Shown: piece after piece, positions 1 to 10,020 of the stretch
Layout: every line of letters starts with the position of its first letter
Numbering within the stretch: the stretch's first letter is position 1
DNA from: Simmondsia chinensis
Taxonomy: Eukaryota > Streptophyta > Magnoliopsida > Caryophyllales > Simmondsiaceae
Assembly: GCA_018398585.1 (NCBI GenBank)
Contig: JAGTTD010000024.1
Coordinates: 4,802,071-4,866,070, forward strand
Direction of reading: 5' to 3'
Length of the DNA stretch: 64,000 nucleotides
Notes under the pieces: model-generated
Databases searched by the model: none
What the model was told of the DNA's origin: nothing
The model's input: the letters and a program-made list of their open reading frames with translations, nothing else
Translations under genes and position numbers: made by a program

Positions 1-429
1 TAACATGCACTCGTTAATTGTCGGGTAGGATTGTTTTGAACTTTGCCCATAAATTTGAGGAGAAAGAGAGAAAGGTCGAGAATGAGGAGAAGAGATTTGA
101 GCCGAGAATTGCTCTCTCAAAACTTCCCACTATACCATGGCTACTCGAATAGGCTAACAAATACGGAGTGCGATGATAGGAGGCCAATAATTCTTGCTGA
201 AGGGGCAGTGGTAGAGCTTGGCATTGTTGTAGTGAACATCTTTAATGGAGTAAGACAAAGACTTTGGCATGCTCCCCATATTAAAATTTGGGATTGTAAA
301 TTATAAGATTTTCTCTATTATTGTTTTGAATTTTCTAAAACCCTAGATGTTAGCACAGAGGAGGAGAGAGGATATGGATCAGAGCTAGGGAATTTTGATG
401 ATGTATATTCCCTTTGATTATTGGGGGTG

Positions 430-494
<65 letters not shown>

Positions 495-1644
495 GTAAAC
501 TAGTTTAGAAACGGTAACAATTATTAAAAATCGGGTGCAAAAAATTTCAATGGTAATAAACGGATGTAATAAATTGCAACGGCTATATTATCAATAAATT
601 CCCAACAGTCACAATTTTAATGACTCTAAACAGCTAGTAACGGTAAAAGATCCGTAAACAGCGCGGCTAAAATATTTTCCGGAAAAATAAATATACCCTT
701 AAAAAAAGAATCACCCACACTATTTTTCCAGCATGGGATACAACTCTCCCATAAAACTAAAGGTTAGCTTGTATCATTTTTCCAACAACGAGCATATTAA
801 AGTACAATTGTTAATAATTAACAATATTATATTTTTATCTAAACAATACAAACAATTGTTAACTTTTGCTCCAAATCTCCATATTTGACATACATTCTTA
901 TAAAATATGTAACTTACTTCAAATTAATTATAACATGTGTAAAAATTACATGTAACATGTATAAGTCTTCAAAATCACGAGTATATTAAAGTACATCATA
1001 TAAATATATAGCATAATACTTTTTACAATAGTATATTATTTATTATATAATAAAAAAAACATTGTATAAAATACCATTCTACACATTAATTATATACTAT
1101 TTATAAAACAAAAAACAAAACAAATAAAATCACTAAATTAACATGACGTCAAAATTTAAAAGAACAACTGAAAATTTATCACAATAACGACTTACATAGT
1201 AATGAAAATGAAAGCTGGAGTGAAATTATTTGATTAAGGAAAAATAGATTAAAAGATGTGAAAATTTAGTATTGTAATGATTTATTATTATAAAATTTTG
1301 AAGAATTATTGAGATATATATAGAGAATGAGAATGGAAGAAATGAGCAAGGGAAGGGGGATTCACGGGTGAAATTTACAGGAATTCACGGGGAAGGAAAG
1401 AATCCCGCAGTGGGAATTCCGCTGAGCAGCAAGATTCCCGCTGCGGGATACCTGCTGCATGACGTATGGAGCGTAGTGCAATAGGTCCGTACGTCGTGCA
1501 CAGCAGTTGCACGCCATTTCCTACATCGTGCAACGACTAGACTACAGTAAAATATGTCAATTCACTAAATATTTTTTAAAATATGCCAATTTAAAATTTT
1601 TTTTTTTTTCAAATCATTCCCTTTTGCAAAAAAATTCTATTTTT
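1..1644. other. AT-rich intergenic sequence, no gene recognised
   Basis: I see no supported gene here. An 87-codon open frame near 43-306 has no recognisable motif. From about 500 to 700 there are recurring short aacgg-type motifs like those near transposon ends. About 1360-1560 is a GC-richer patch, with phrases such as cccgctgcggga, that looks like part of an LTR or transposon end. The rest is AT-rich with A/T runs. Confidence 0.5.
437..487. repeat. (AT)n microsatellite
   Basis: About 25 uninterrupted AT units follow a short GT run. Confidence 0.95.
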
Positions 1645-1658
1645 AGTCGCCCCTTGGA

Positions 1659-4542
1659 GCATCTCTGACACCCCATCCCTTCCCCAACGTTCAAAAAAAT
1701 ACCACCAACCACCAACTCCACCACTCCTCCGCCACCGCCTTTAGCCACCACCCATCGTCCGACACCACTACTCATCCATCCTCTACCTCTTTAACCATCT
1801 CTCCTATCTCTCTCCTTCAACGCTCGGTGGCCTTCGAAGGAGCACCACCGCCTCCTTCCTTGGCTCGCCACCACCACCACGACCTCCACCAATGCTGTCC
1901 AACCCCAGACTCTACCATCCACCTCCGATTTCCACCGTTTCCACCCCCACCCAACACCATTTCCACCAGACCCTATTTTCAACAGCAAACACCACCATCT
2001 CCATCTCCAACACCAAAATCCACCACCACTCACCACCATCTCCAGTCCACCCGGTCCCAATTCCGGCGACCACCAGTAGATTCCATCACCTCTCGCCACC
2101 AACGTCTCCCATCATCTCCATTTTCACATCCTAACACCAGCCTTCATCAAATCCACCACCACCCTCCACCACCGGCACCTCCTCCTCCCTTCGGTCTTCA
2201 CTCTGCCTCCGTCCACTACTCGCATCATCAACGTTGCCTGAAATGCCGATTTCAAATGCAGGGGTGTCGGTCTTCGTTGATGGCCTACCAGAAAAAACGA
2301 CAAACTCCTGGCTTAGGGTTGTTTTTCGTGGCTTCAGGTCAATATATGACACATTTATTCCTGTGAGAAAAAGGCTAAGATCTAGATGGTCTTATGGCTT
2401 TGTTCGATTTTATGACTCCAATGAAGCTGCGCGGGCAGTTACATCCATGAATGGATGGTGGTTGGTGGGTGTTAAGCTTAGAGTGCAATGGGCAAACCCA
2501 GACAGAAGGTCAGTACCTTCACCCGCACGTAGCCAACCGCAGGAAAGGGTTGCCCGACAGGTCAGAAACACAAGTGATACTCTGGAACAGGGGAATACAC
2601 CACCTAATCGAGGTGGGGAAGATGTCAACACAACTACTCCGACGATTGTGGTGTCAAATACCAACAGGAATGTCGAAGCATGGCTTGAGTGGTCAATCAT
2701 TGCCTATTCGTCAAACGAGGTCAGTCTTGATGATATACTTACATTTATCACGGAGAATGAACTTTACGGGCTAACTCCTAAAGGCTTAAGCAACACTACC
2801 TTTATCTTGGTTTGTAACTCTGTTGGCACCTTGGAATCCTACCTGGGCCCGCTCAAGGAGACTCTTCTACGAAAGTTTAGAGAGGTGTACAAGTACTCTG
2901 GTGAGACCCTTGGGTCCCTTAATAGAAGAGTGTGGCTTGAGATTCATGGTCTACCTATCCAATGTTGGTCCAAGGACTGTTTTGTGGATATTGCTAAAGC
3001 GTGGGGAAAATTCATAAGAGTGGACTCAAGAACATCCGCCATGTGGTGCGCCGATGTTGCCAGGATACTGATTGACACCTGTTTCACAACTTACATTCAT
3101 CAGTTAGTCCAGATTCAGTTTAGTGGGGGATCCTGCTTGGTCCTCGTTAAAGAAGGCAGCTCTGTTTTGATCCTTGATTTTTCTCCCAGTGCTGTTGCTC
3201 GTGCGGCCTCGAACAGAATGTCTAGAGAGCATGCATCCTTTTCAACACAAACCCAACCAGAAATCAGTGCAACGTTGTAGCTCGACATACTTCATGGGTT
3301 CGACCCTCCTTGGAGCAGATCACGGTTTCCTCGAGTGCTTGTGAGGTGCCTGAAACTTCTATCCCTTGGTCTACAAATGAAAGACCGGGGGTTACTTCGA
3401 TGCCGTTCAATCAGATTTCCTTCCACCTCAATGGTCAGATCATTGGTAGATGGGCATTGGAATGCTCTTATCCCTTTGAGACACGGTAGCCTTGCCTCCT
3501 TCAGCCTTTGACCCATCCTCCGAATTTACTTCCATGGGTGGAGGAAGGTGTCAATTGTTCGTCTAAGGAATGCAGTCAGGCACATACTTCTCTTCCTCTT
3601 CCGTTTCCTCAACGTGGAGATCTTATTCCAGTTCAGAAAGTCCGTGGAAACCAACATATGTCTCCTTTGATCTAGGGGGTGGAGGGTGACATTGCCAGTC
3701 AGGCGCACTCATTGCATCTTGAGAATGTAACTCAAGATCCCGCCAGTGAAGATGACTTTGGATTCTCAGGACCTATGTTTCCTTCAGGTTTTGAGTCCTT
3801 TGCTTTAAACATGTCAGAGAATTATATGAAGAGACCCAATGGAGTTGGAAAGCGAAAAGGAAAAGGAGTGATGAAAAAAAGGGAGAGGAAAGCCTTGAAG
3901 CACAAGGAAAAAGTGAATAAAAAGCGGAAGCTTCAGGAGTTCCTGAAAGATATGTCGCCTAGGAACAGCATGCCGAAAAAGACCAAGGCTTTAGACAAGC
4001 GGAAAAAGGGGAACGACGCGAAATGGGGAAGATCGTCAAAAACAGCCGGGAAGAAGAAAAAACGGAATAGGGGAAATACGTATGACAAGATCTCGGAAGC
4101 GAAGTATGACGAGATGATTATGCAAGCGGAGCGGGCTATTGAGATGGAAAAATTAGTGGGGTTTAATTTTGATGGTTTCGACCCACCTAGGGTGGCAAAG
4201 CTGCTTGCTAATTGAGGTGGTTGGTTTTGGGGTGAGGTTTCAGTCCAGCTCCTGTTTCCCGTGTTTTGTTTGATTGAATTTTCTTTAGTTGAGTTTCAGC
4301 CAGGTGATCTTTTGGGTAGCTCTACTTCAGCATCTTCCGTCGTCCTGTCTTTTTTGTTTTTGTCTCTTTCTCCTGTTTTGGTGGTCGTGGTTGTTCTGTT
4401 TTTGATTTGGTTGCGCCTGTTTCTTGTTGTCCCCCTGTTTTCATCTTTTGGGTATGTTCTGTAGGTCTCCCGGTTTCGAAACTTTTAGGGGCTTATTTTG
4501 CCGAGTTCGCTGTTTTGCAGCTAATTATCAAAAAAACAAAAA
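1659..4542 (+). mobile_element. Non-autonomous LINE (L1-type) carrying only ORF1
   Basis: This 2.9-kb element is flanked by a 14-bp TSD, agtcgccccttgga at 1645-1658 and agtcgcccctcgga at 4543-4556 (13 of 14 identical). It ends in an A-rich tail after aattatc, a usual plant LINE ending. It opens with a CCA-rich leader (1659-2233), followed by a decayed ORF1 and a T-rich 3' UTR (4216-4530). There is no endonuclease or reverse transcriptase: ORF1 runs straight into the 3' UTR. Because 5' leader, 3' tail and TSD are all present, this is not simple 5' truncation. It looks like an element mobilised without ORF2, comparable in plan to mammalian HAL1 elements; that comparison is inference. It lies just upstream of the putative leader of the BED-finger gene. 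Confidence 0.82.
2234..4215 (+). pseudogene. LINE ORF1 protein: RRM plus DUF4283-like domain, frameshifted
   Basis: The first open part (2234-3280, 348 codons) begins with an RNA-recognition motif: VSVFVDGLP at the start, an RNP1-like SYGFVRF and the closing LRVQWANP. Residues 150-310 resemble the DUF4283-type region of plant LINE ORF1, with the phrase WLEIHGLPIQCWS. The frame then breaks: a 1-nt shift near 3275 restores reading (ARHTSWVRPSLEQ), another shift lies near 3490, and a stop lies near 3674. The final stretch to 4215 is very lysine/arginine-rich and ends in a short hydrophobic tail (EKLVGFNFDG), as ORF1 proteins of this group do. The family binds RNA in the retrotransposition particle. 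No zinc knuckle is visible in this copy; the RRM probably replaces it. As it stands the gene is broken. Confidence 0.8.
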
Positions 4543-4679
4543 AGTCGCCCCTCGGATATCCCCTCTAGTCGCGCGTGCACAGAAGGAGTGTGAGCACTAG
4601 AATTAATTCGGACAGCAAAGGAAATATGGAAAAACGTTTCGCGCTGTCCGCTGAGTCAACCCGAAAGTCGTGCTCACCC

Positions 4680-4922
4680 TTACGCACCCACCCAACTCTA
4701 ATTCGTTCCGAGTCGCGTTCTCCGCGTGCTGCAACTCGTTCGATTCAACTCTTTCTTCTTCAGTTTCATCCGATTCTCTCTTCTTTCCTTCCTCAGAATC
4801 CCTTGAATCTGCTCAGTTTTGTGTAAAATCTGCAGATATATGGTTGATCGATGAAATTGCAGTTTCAATTAGGCGAAATTGGCGCTAGGGTTTGATTTTG
4901 CTGCGAATTAATGCCTTTTGAG
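4680..4922 (+). promoter_or_regulatory. Putative 5' leader exon of the BED-finger gene
   Basis: A pyrimidine-rich, ATG-poor stretch with ctctttcttcttcag and the plant-leader phrase gcgctagggttt is followed by a good donor (gag|gtacga) at 4923. A matching acceptor (ttttagtgcag) ends at 8651, 31 bases before the ATG at 8683. I infer a leader intron of about 3.7 kb. No transcript evidence is available to me. Confidence 0.4.
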
Positions 4923-5172
4923 GTACGATATTGTGAACATTAGTGGATCCAATTTGATTTATCAATTCTTTCTTTCTCCAATGTTGTCCAATTTTGTATT
5001 CTTTCCTTCGTCATAATCCCTTGGATTTGCTCAATTTTGTGTAAAATATGCAGATTCAACGCTTATAACATCGAGATATATGGTTGATGGATGAAAGAGA
5101 ACTTTGGATGGAAACATTTTTGGGAGATTGGCAGTCAATGTGGCGCTAGGGTTTGATTTTGTTGCGAATTAA
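4780..5172 (+). repeat. Tandem partial duplication of the putative leader
   Basis: 4780-4911 and 4999-5172 share ttctttccttc, the phrase around ttgtgtaaaat, gatatatggttgat and ggcgctagggtttgatttt, with an extra insert of about 40 bases in the second copy. The second copy also ends in cgaattaag|ggtatg, so it could be an alternative leader exon. Confidence 0.7.
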
Positions 5173-6001
5173 GGGTATGTTTGCTAGCCATAATTAACTG
5201 ATTGATTAGTTGTTAGTTGTTAGAAGAATTTCGTATAAGTGTTCGGTAAAATTAGTGTTGAAGTTTGTTGATTATAAAGTTGCATAAATAGACATAAGTG
5301 AATAAAATGAAAGATTAATAAAATAAATGAATTGAATAATTTTGTTTTTAAGGTCGTACAGCAGTCCATATATCTATTTGCATCTCTACCCATAATTTCT
5401 TGTTTCTCTTTTCTATTTGACAGTTTGAATCTCATTTTTTTTCCTCTTAAAAATTTTCTTTAAAATGAAGTTTTTTCTTCATAATTTTCTACTTCAAAAA
5501 TTTTTAAGATGCAATAGAGTGCTTGGTAAGATTACTTAAGTTGTATCATTTTCTATTTGCAGTTTTTGGTTTCTTTAAGAAATTAAAGATAAGGTTGTTG
5601 AAATATTTACTTTTTTCCCTAGTTTGGGTTTTTATTTTCAATTTTTTCTTAGTTTAAATGAAAATTAAAAAGAGAGACCTAATTGTTTTCAAAGCCTAGT
5701 TTTTAGTTTTTAGATTTTAGAATACCAATAACTGCAAGTGAAATACACATCCAAACATGACCTTAGTTTTAGGGTACACTTTCCCCCTTGGACTGGCATT
5801 TGTTAGTCGATTCTAGACAATTGGAAAAGATGTTGAGCTGATGCTAACGAGTAGTGGAGGAGCTCTGTCTAGTTTGTGTTTATACATGGTACTCTACAAT
5901 GATGGTTCTTCTGTTTCATGGTGTGTTCTAATATTAGTATGCTATGTAAAGCTTTTAATGATGTTTTTGCATAAAATATTTTCTCTAGATTTTGTCTGGA
6001 T

Positions 6002-6157
6002 CCCGACTTGAGTAGGGTTCTTTTAGGATTAATGGCTCTCCTCTCTATAGGATAGTAGTAGTACCTTATAGGGGTAAGACTACATACATTTTACCTCTCC
6101 ACATCCTGCCTTGGTAGGGGCCTCTGAGTCACTACATTGTTATTGTTCTTGTTCTTC
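6002..6157 (+). mobile_element. SINE with Au-like 3' body
   Basis: Flanked by the 12-bp repeat ttttgtctggat (5990-6001 and 6158-6169). The body contains ataggggtaagactacatac, ccttggtaggggcctctgagtcac and a TTG/TTC-type tail, the layout of plant Au-type SINEs. The head (cccgacttgagtagggttc) may be a worn tRNA-type promoter. Confidence 0.7.
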
Positions 6158-6246
6158 TTTTGTCTGGATTTGGAAAAACATTGAAACAAAATTCGAAACC
6201 TAAAATGTAGAATGGAAGGAAAATGAAGAGAAATAGCTAAATTTAA

Positions 6247-6470
6247 TGCAATAGCAACATACCCAACGCCCCAAGGGCTCCCGCTTAAGCGCCGGGGGGG
6301 GGGGGGGGGGGGGATGTACGCGTACCCTAAGGAGAGGCTGTTTCCGAATGCCCCCAACCTGAGGGGTGAGGACTTCCCAGGAGGTCACCTATCTTGGTAC
6401 TACTCTAGCCCAAGCACGCTTACCTTTGGAGTTCTAATGGGATCCGGTGACGGCGTGTTGGCAAATTCTT
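6247..6470 (-). mobile_element. 5S-rRNA-headed SINE, copy 1
   Basis: Read on the minus strand, the 5' part is a diverged 5S rRNA: ccggatcccattagaactcc, then aagcgtgcttggg, agagtagtacc and gacctcctgggaagtcctc. It is followed by ggttgggggcattcggaaa, a C-run, and gcgggagcccttgggg with a ttgctattgc tail. The flanks aaatagctaaatttaa (6231-6246) and aaatagctaattttaa (6471-6486) match at 15 of 16 positions and mark a TSD. The G-run at 6294-6313 lies in its body. A second copy with the same head-body join lies at 14348-14595. Confidence 0.82.
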
Positions 6471-6893
6471 AAATAGCTAATTTTAAGTACATGGCAATTA
6501 AATATGAAAAGAGATAGTAGGAAACCAATTGAAGAAAGATATCGGAGAATGATTAACATAGTCAGAAGTTCATTTTGTTGTTCTCCCATTTATCAGAGAA
6601 AAATCATTTTTTTAGTAATTTTATATATTTTCGGAGTTTTCGATACTATTTTCTCCCTAATTTCTATCCCATCCAGACATAGGAAAACCCTTCAATATTT
6701 TCCCCTTCCGCTTCATTTTTAAAAGTCCAAGCACGCCTCTAATTGTTTCAGTTGAGCTTGTCTCATCTTCTTCATTTAGTATCTTGTGGTTACCTTCTCA
6801 GCTTGTCTTTGTTTACTTGGTACTGATAGAATGATGGTCCGAAATAGTTGTTTTTCTCTCTCTTGAACCCCGGCCAAGCCATAAATAGATTAA

Positions 6894-7175
6894 GGCCTTG
6901 TTTGGTCAAGCTTTGTTTCTAAAGAGAGTGTTTTTTTCTTTAAAGAGACCTTTTTTCTAAAATTTGATGGTGTTTGGCCTTAAGTAGAAGTTGAAGTCGT
7001 TTTTGTGCTTTTAACTAGGAAAAAAAAAAAAAAAGCTTTTAAAGGAGCAGCAAAAGTAAAAGTTAAATGTTTTTAAAACAAAAATATCCCTATTGAATGT
7101 ACTTTTTAGCAAAAGTGCTTATACAAAGATGTTCATAAAAAAACCAGTTTTTTTATAGTTCAACCAAGCATGCTC
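6894..7175. mobile_element. Tourist-like MITE
   Basis: Terminal inverted repeats start ggccttgtttggtcaagc and end gttcaaccaagcatgctc, flanked by TAA on both sides (6891-6893, 7176-7178). A 3-bp TAA duplication and this TIR type fit PIF/Harbinger MITEs. Confidence 0.6.
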
Positions 7176-7314
7176 TAAATTTCTTTTGCATGAAGAGGTG
7201 GATGTGCTTCGTTTTGTATTTTCATACATGGGGGAGAGGTTGGCCTTCATTTACTGATTTCCACGTGCGTTCACGTAGTCTGCTTAGTATTTTACTTTGA
7301 ATCAGTTCTCCTTC

Positions 7315-7341
7315 TTCTTCGTCTTTCTTCTTCTTCTTCTT
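7315..7341. repeat. CTT microsatellite
   Basis: A cttcttctt run. It lies in a pyrimidine-rich stretch followed at 7358 by a 17-codon reading frame starting MEVEPSCGERG. This could be another leader exon, but nothing confirms it. Confidence 0.7.
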
Positions 7342-7997
7342 CAGTTTGAAACAGGAGATGGAGGTGGAACCTTCCTGTGGTGAAAGAGGTCCAGCAGACC
7401 AAAACAGCTAATTGTATGGCAAAATTGATTTTGTTTTAGTTCTTTTTTCAATTAGTTAAAATCTGTTGTGAAACTTTACCCCAGGAGAGTCTTGTTAAGT
7501 TTTGTCCTGCTAACCGATATTGGCTCTACTTATTTATCTTGCTGATGTCCCTACTAATGTTTAGTTCATTTCTTTTCATTCTCTTCAATTAGTTTTTGTA
7601 CTATTTAGATTTCCTTGGTCCTTGCAGACCCAACCCACGTCAGAGTCTTCCCCATATTATATATAGAGCATATTTTTATTAAATCTAAAATGTAGGTGTA
7701 CAAGATGGCCCCCGGCAAATTTTATATAATATGTATTGAATATGTTTTATCTAGCTAGAAAAACTAGATAATTTGTATCTTCTATTTCCAACTCACCGAT
7801 TATTTTAACAAATTAAAACAATTAAACATATTACTAATTCATTAATAAATATCTACGGTTGTTTTGTTGTTCTTTTTAAAAGAAAGTATTCTTGTTAATT
7901 TTGATCACCCAAGTTTTCCCGTTTTGTTGCTTGGCTATATTTTCGCTCCTTTTCTTTTTGTCATTTGAACTTCCAAATTCGTTGTAGTTGTAAATAT

Positions 7998-8332
7998 GGG
8001 TAAATTATATATTAGCACCCTGAGATTTAGTGTTTTAATTTTTTAGTCCACAAACTTTATTTTTATTTTTATTTTTATTTTTTTTTTAAATCCAAGGTCC
8101 ACAATCCATGCAAAATAATATTTTAATCCCAAAATTTGCATTTATTTAATAAAATAGTCCAAATAGCAAAGTAAAAGTGTGTAAAATAGACCCCACTTTT
8201 ATTTTTTCACACTGTTGTTTGGACTATTTTATTAAATATATGTAACTTTTTGGACTTAAAAATTATTTTATAATGTTTATGAACTAAAAAATTAATGCAC
8301 TAAATCTCATGAGTACTAATATGTAATTTACC
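7998..8332. mobile_element. MITE with long TIRs, possibly Mutator-like
   Basis: The ends gggtaaattatatattagc and actaatatgtaatttacc form long inverted repeats (about 35 bases, extending through gagatttagtg and cactaaatctc). The flanks ttgtaaatat (7988-7997) and ttataaatat (8333-8342) differ at one of ten positions, so the duplication is about 9-10 bp. Confidence 0.65.
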
Positions 8333-8682
8333 TTATAAATATTTGTTGATCATCCCATCCAGTGCCCTAGGGGGAAAATTTTCTAGTTCTATCACTGCTT
8401 GGGATATTTAGTGCCAATTTTTGGTGTAGTTCTACCAGCGCAAATACATCTAATGGCCTAGGTTAGAATCTCATAGCCCCCTCCCCAATGTAAAATGCCT
8501 TACTTTGCTCTTTTCATTGAAAGAACTTATATGGCCTTTCCTTACTCTTGTTAATGAAATACCTGTGCTTCTTGAAAAGAATTGTTATGCTGATTCAGAT
8601 TTTGGATTCAGCATGTTGTCATTTTCTTATTTTCATGTGTTTTTAGTGCAGTCTACAAGCCATACAAGGGTGTTTTATCCAA

Positions 8683-10020
8683 ATGGTTGAAGAGATGCCG
8701 CCGCTTCGTTCTGCTGGATTTGTTGACCCGGGATGGGAGCACGGGACAGCACAAGATGAGAAGAAGAAGAAGGTGAAATGTAATTATTGTGGGAAAGTAG
8801 TTAGTGGTGGCATATATAGACTAAAGCAGCATTTAGCCCGAATTTCTGGAGAAGTGACATATTGTGAAAGGGCCCCAGAGGAAGTATTTCTGAAAATGAG
8901 AGAAAACTTGGAAGGATGTCGGTCTAATAAGAAGCCTAGGCTATCTAAAAGCGATGAGCGAGCTTATTTAAACTTACACTGTCATGATAATAAGGCAGCG
9001 ATGGAGGATGCCAGTTACAGAAGAAAAGGAAAGAAGGTGCTTGCTGATAAGAGTTTGGTTATAAACTTGACTCCTCTTCGATCACTCGGATATGTGGACC
9101 CAGGTTGGGAACATGGTGTAGCTCAGGACGAAAGGAAGAGAAAGGTGAAATGCAATTATTGTGGCAAAATAGTGAGCGGTGGCATTAATCGATTCAAGCA
9201 ACACTTAGCTAGAATTCCAGGGGAAGTTGCACCTTGTAAATATGTTCCAGATGAAGTTTACTTCAAAATAAAGGAAAGTATGAAATGGCACCGCGCGGGA
9301 AGAAGGCATAGAAGGCTAGATGTTAAGGAAATGCCGGCTTCACATGTACACACTGATAATGAACTTGAAGAAGATGAACAAGAGGAAGACATTGTGCATC
9401 ATATGGAGAAGGAAAAGGTACTTGATGGGGACAACAGAAGATCAGGTGCAGAGTATAAAACGCATTTCACTGAAGTGCCCTCAGGCAGTGACTCTCAGAT
9501 GTGCTTGAACAATTGTGGATCGAGTAATAGTTCTTTGAAGACCCCAGTGAGTCAGATCCCTGTAACATACAGGCAACTAAAAGCTGGTTCAATCAAAAAG
9601 AATCAAAAGGAAGTTCTTTCTGCTATTTGTCAGTTCTTTTATCATGCTGGGATTCCAACAAGTGCAGCTAATTCACTTTATTTCCAGAAGATGCTGGAGC
9701 TTGTTGGTCAATATGGACAGGGTCTGTCAGTCCCTTGTAGCCAACTAATATCTGGTTGGCTTCTGCAGGATGAGATTGCAACTATCAAAAATCATCTTCC
9801 CGAGTTCAGGGCTTGCTGGGCAATAACTGGTTGCTCTATTGTGGCAGATAGTTGGAAAAACACGGAGGGTAGGACGCGTATTAATTTCTTAGTATCCTGC
9901 CCCCGTGGCTTATACTTAGTTTGTTCATTGGATGCTACTGATATAGCAGATGATGCCTCAAGTTTATTTAAATTGCTAGACAAAGTGGTGGAGGAGATTG
10001 GCGAGGAAAATGTTGTGCAG
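8683..10020 (+). CDS. Exon 1 of the BED/hAT gene: both BED fingers
   Basis: 446 codons, phase 0 at its end (VVQ|gtagtt). Both BED fingers show C-x2-C spacing followed by H and a distal cysteine (TYCERAPEE, APCKYVPDE). The linker is acidic (LEEDEQEEDIVHH). After residue 300 the hAT-like core begins (CQFFYHAGIPTSAANSLYF). The donor cag|gtagtt and the acceptor at 10479 lie in near-identical sequence. Confidence 0.9.

Noticed and set aside
1827..2366. Pro/His-rich 179-codon frame and its overlapping antisense frames
   Set aside because: They come from the CCA-rich LINE leader; all frames are open because of low complexity.
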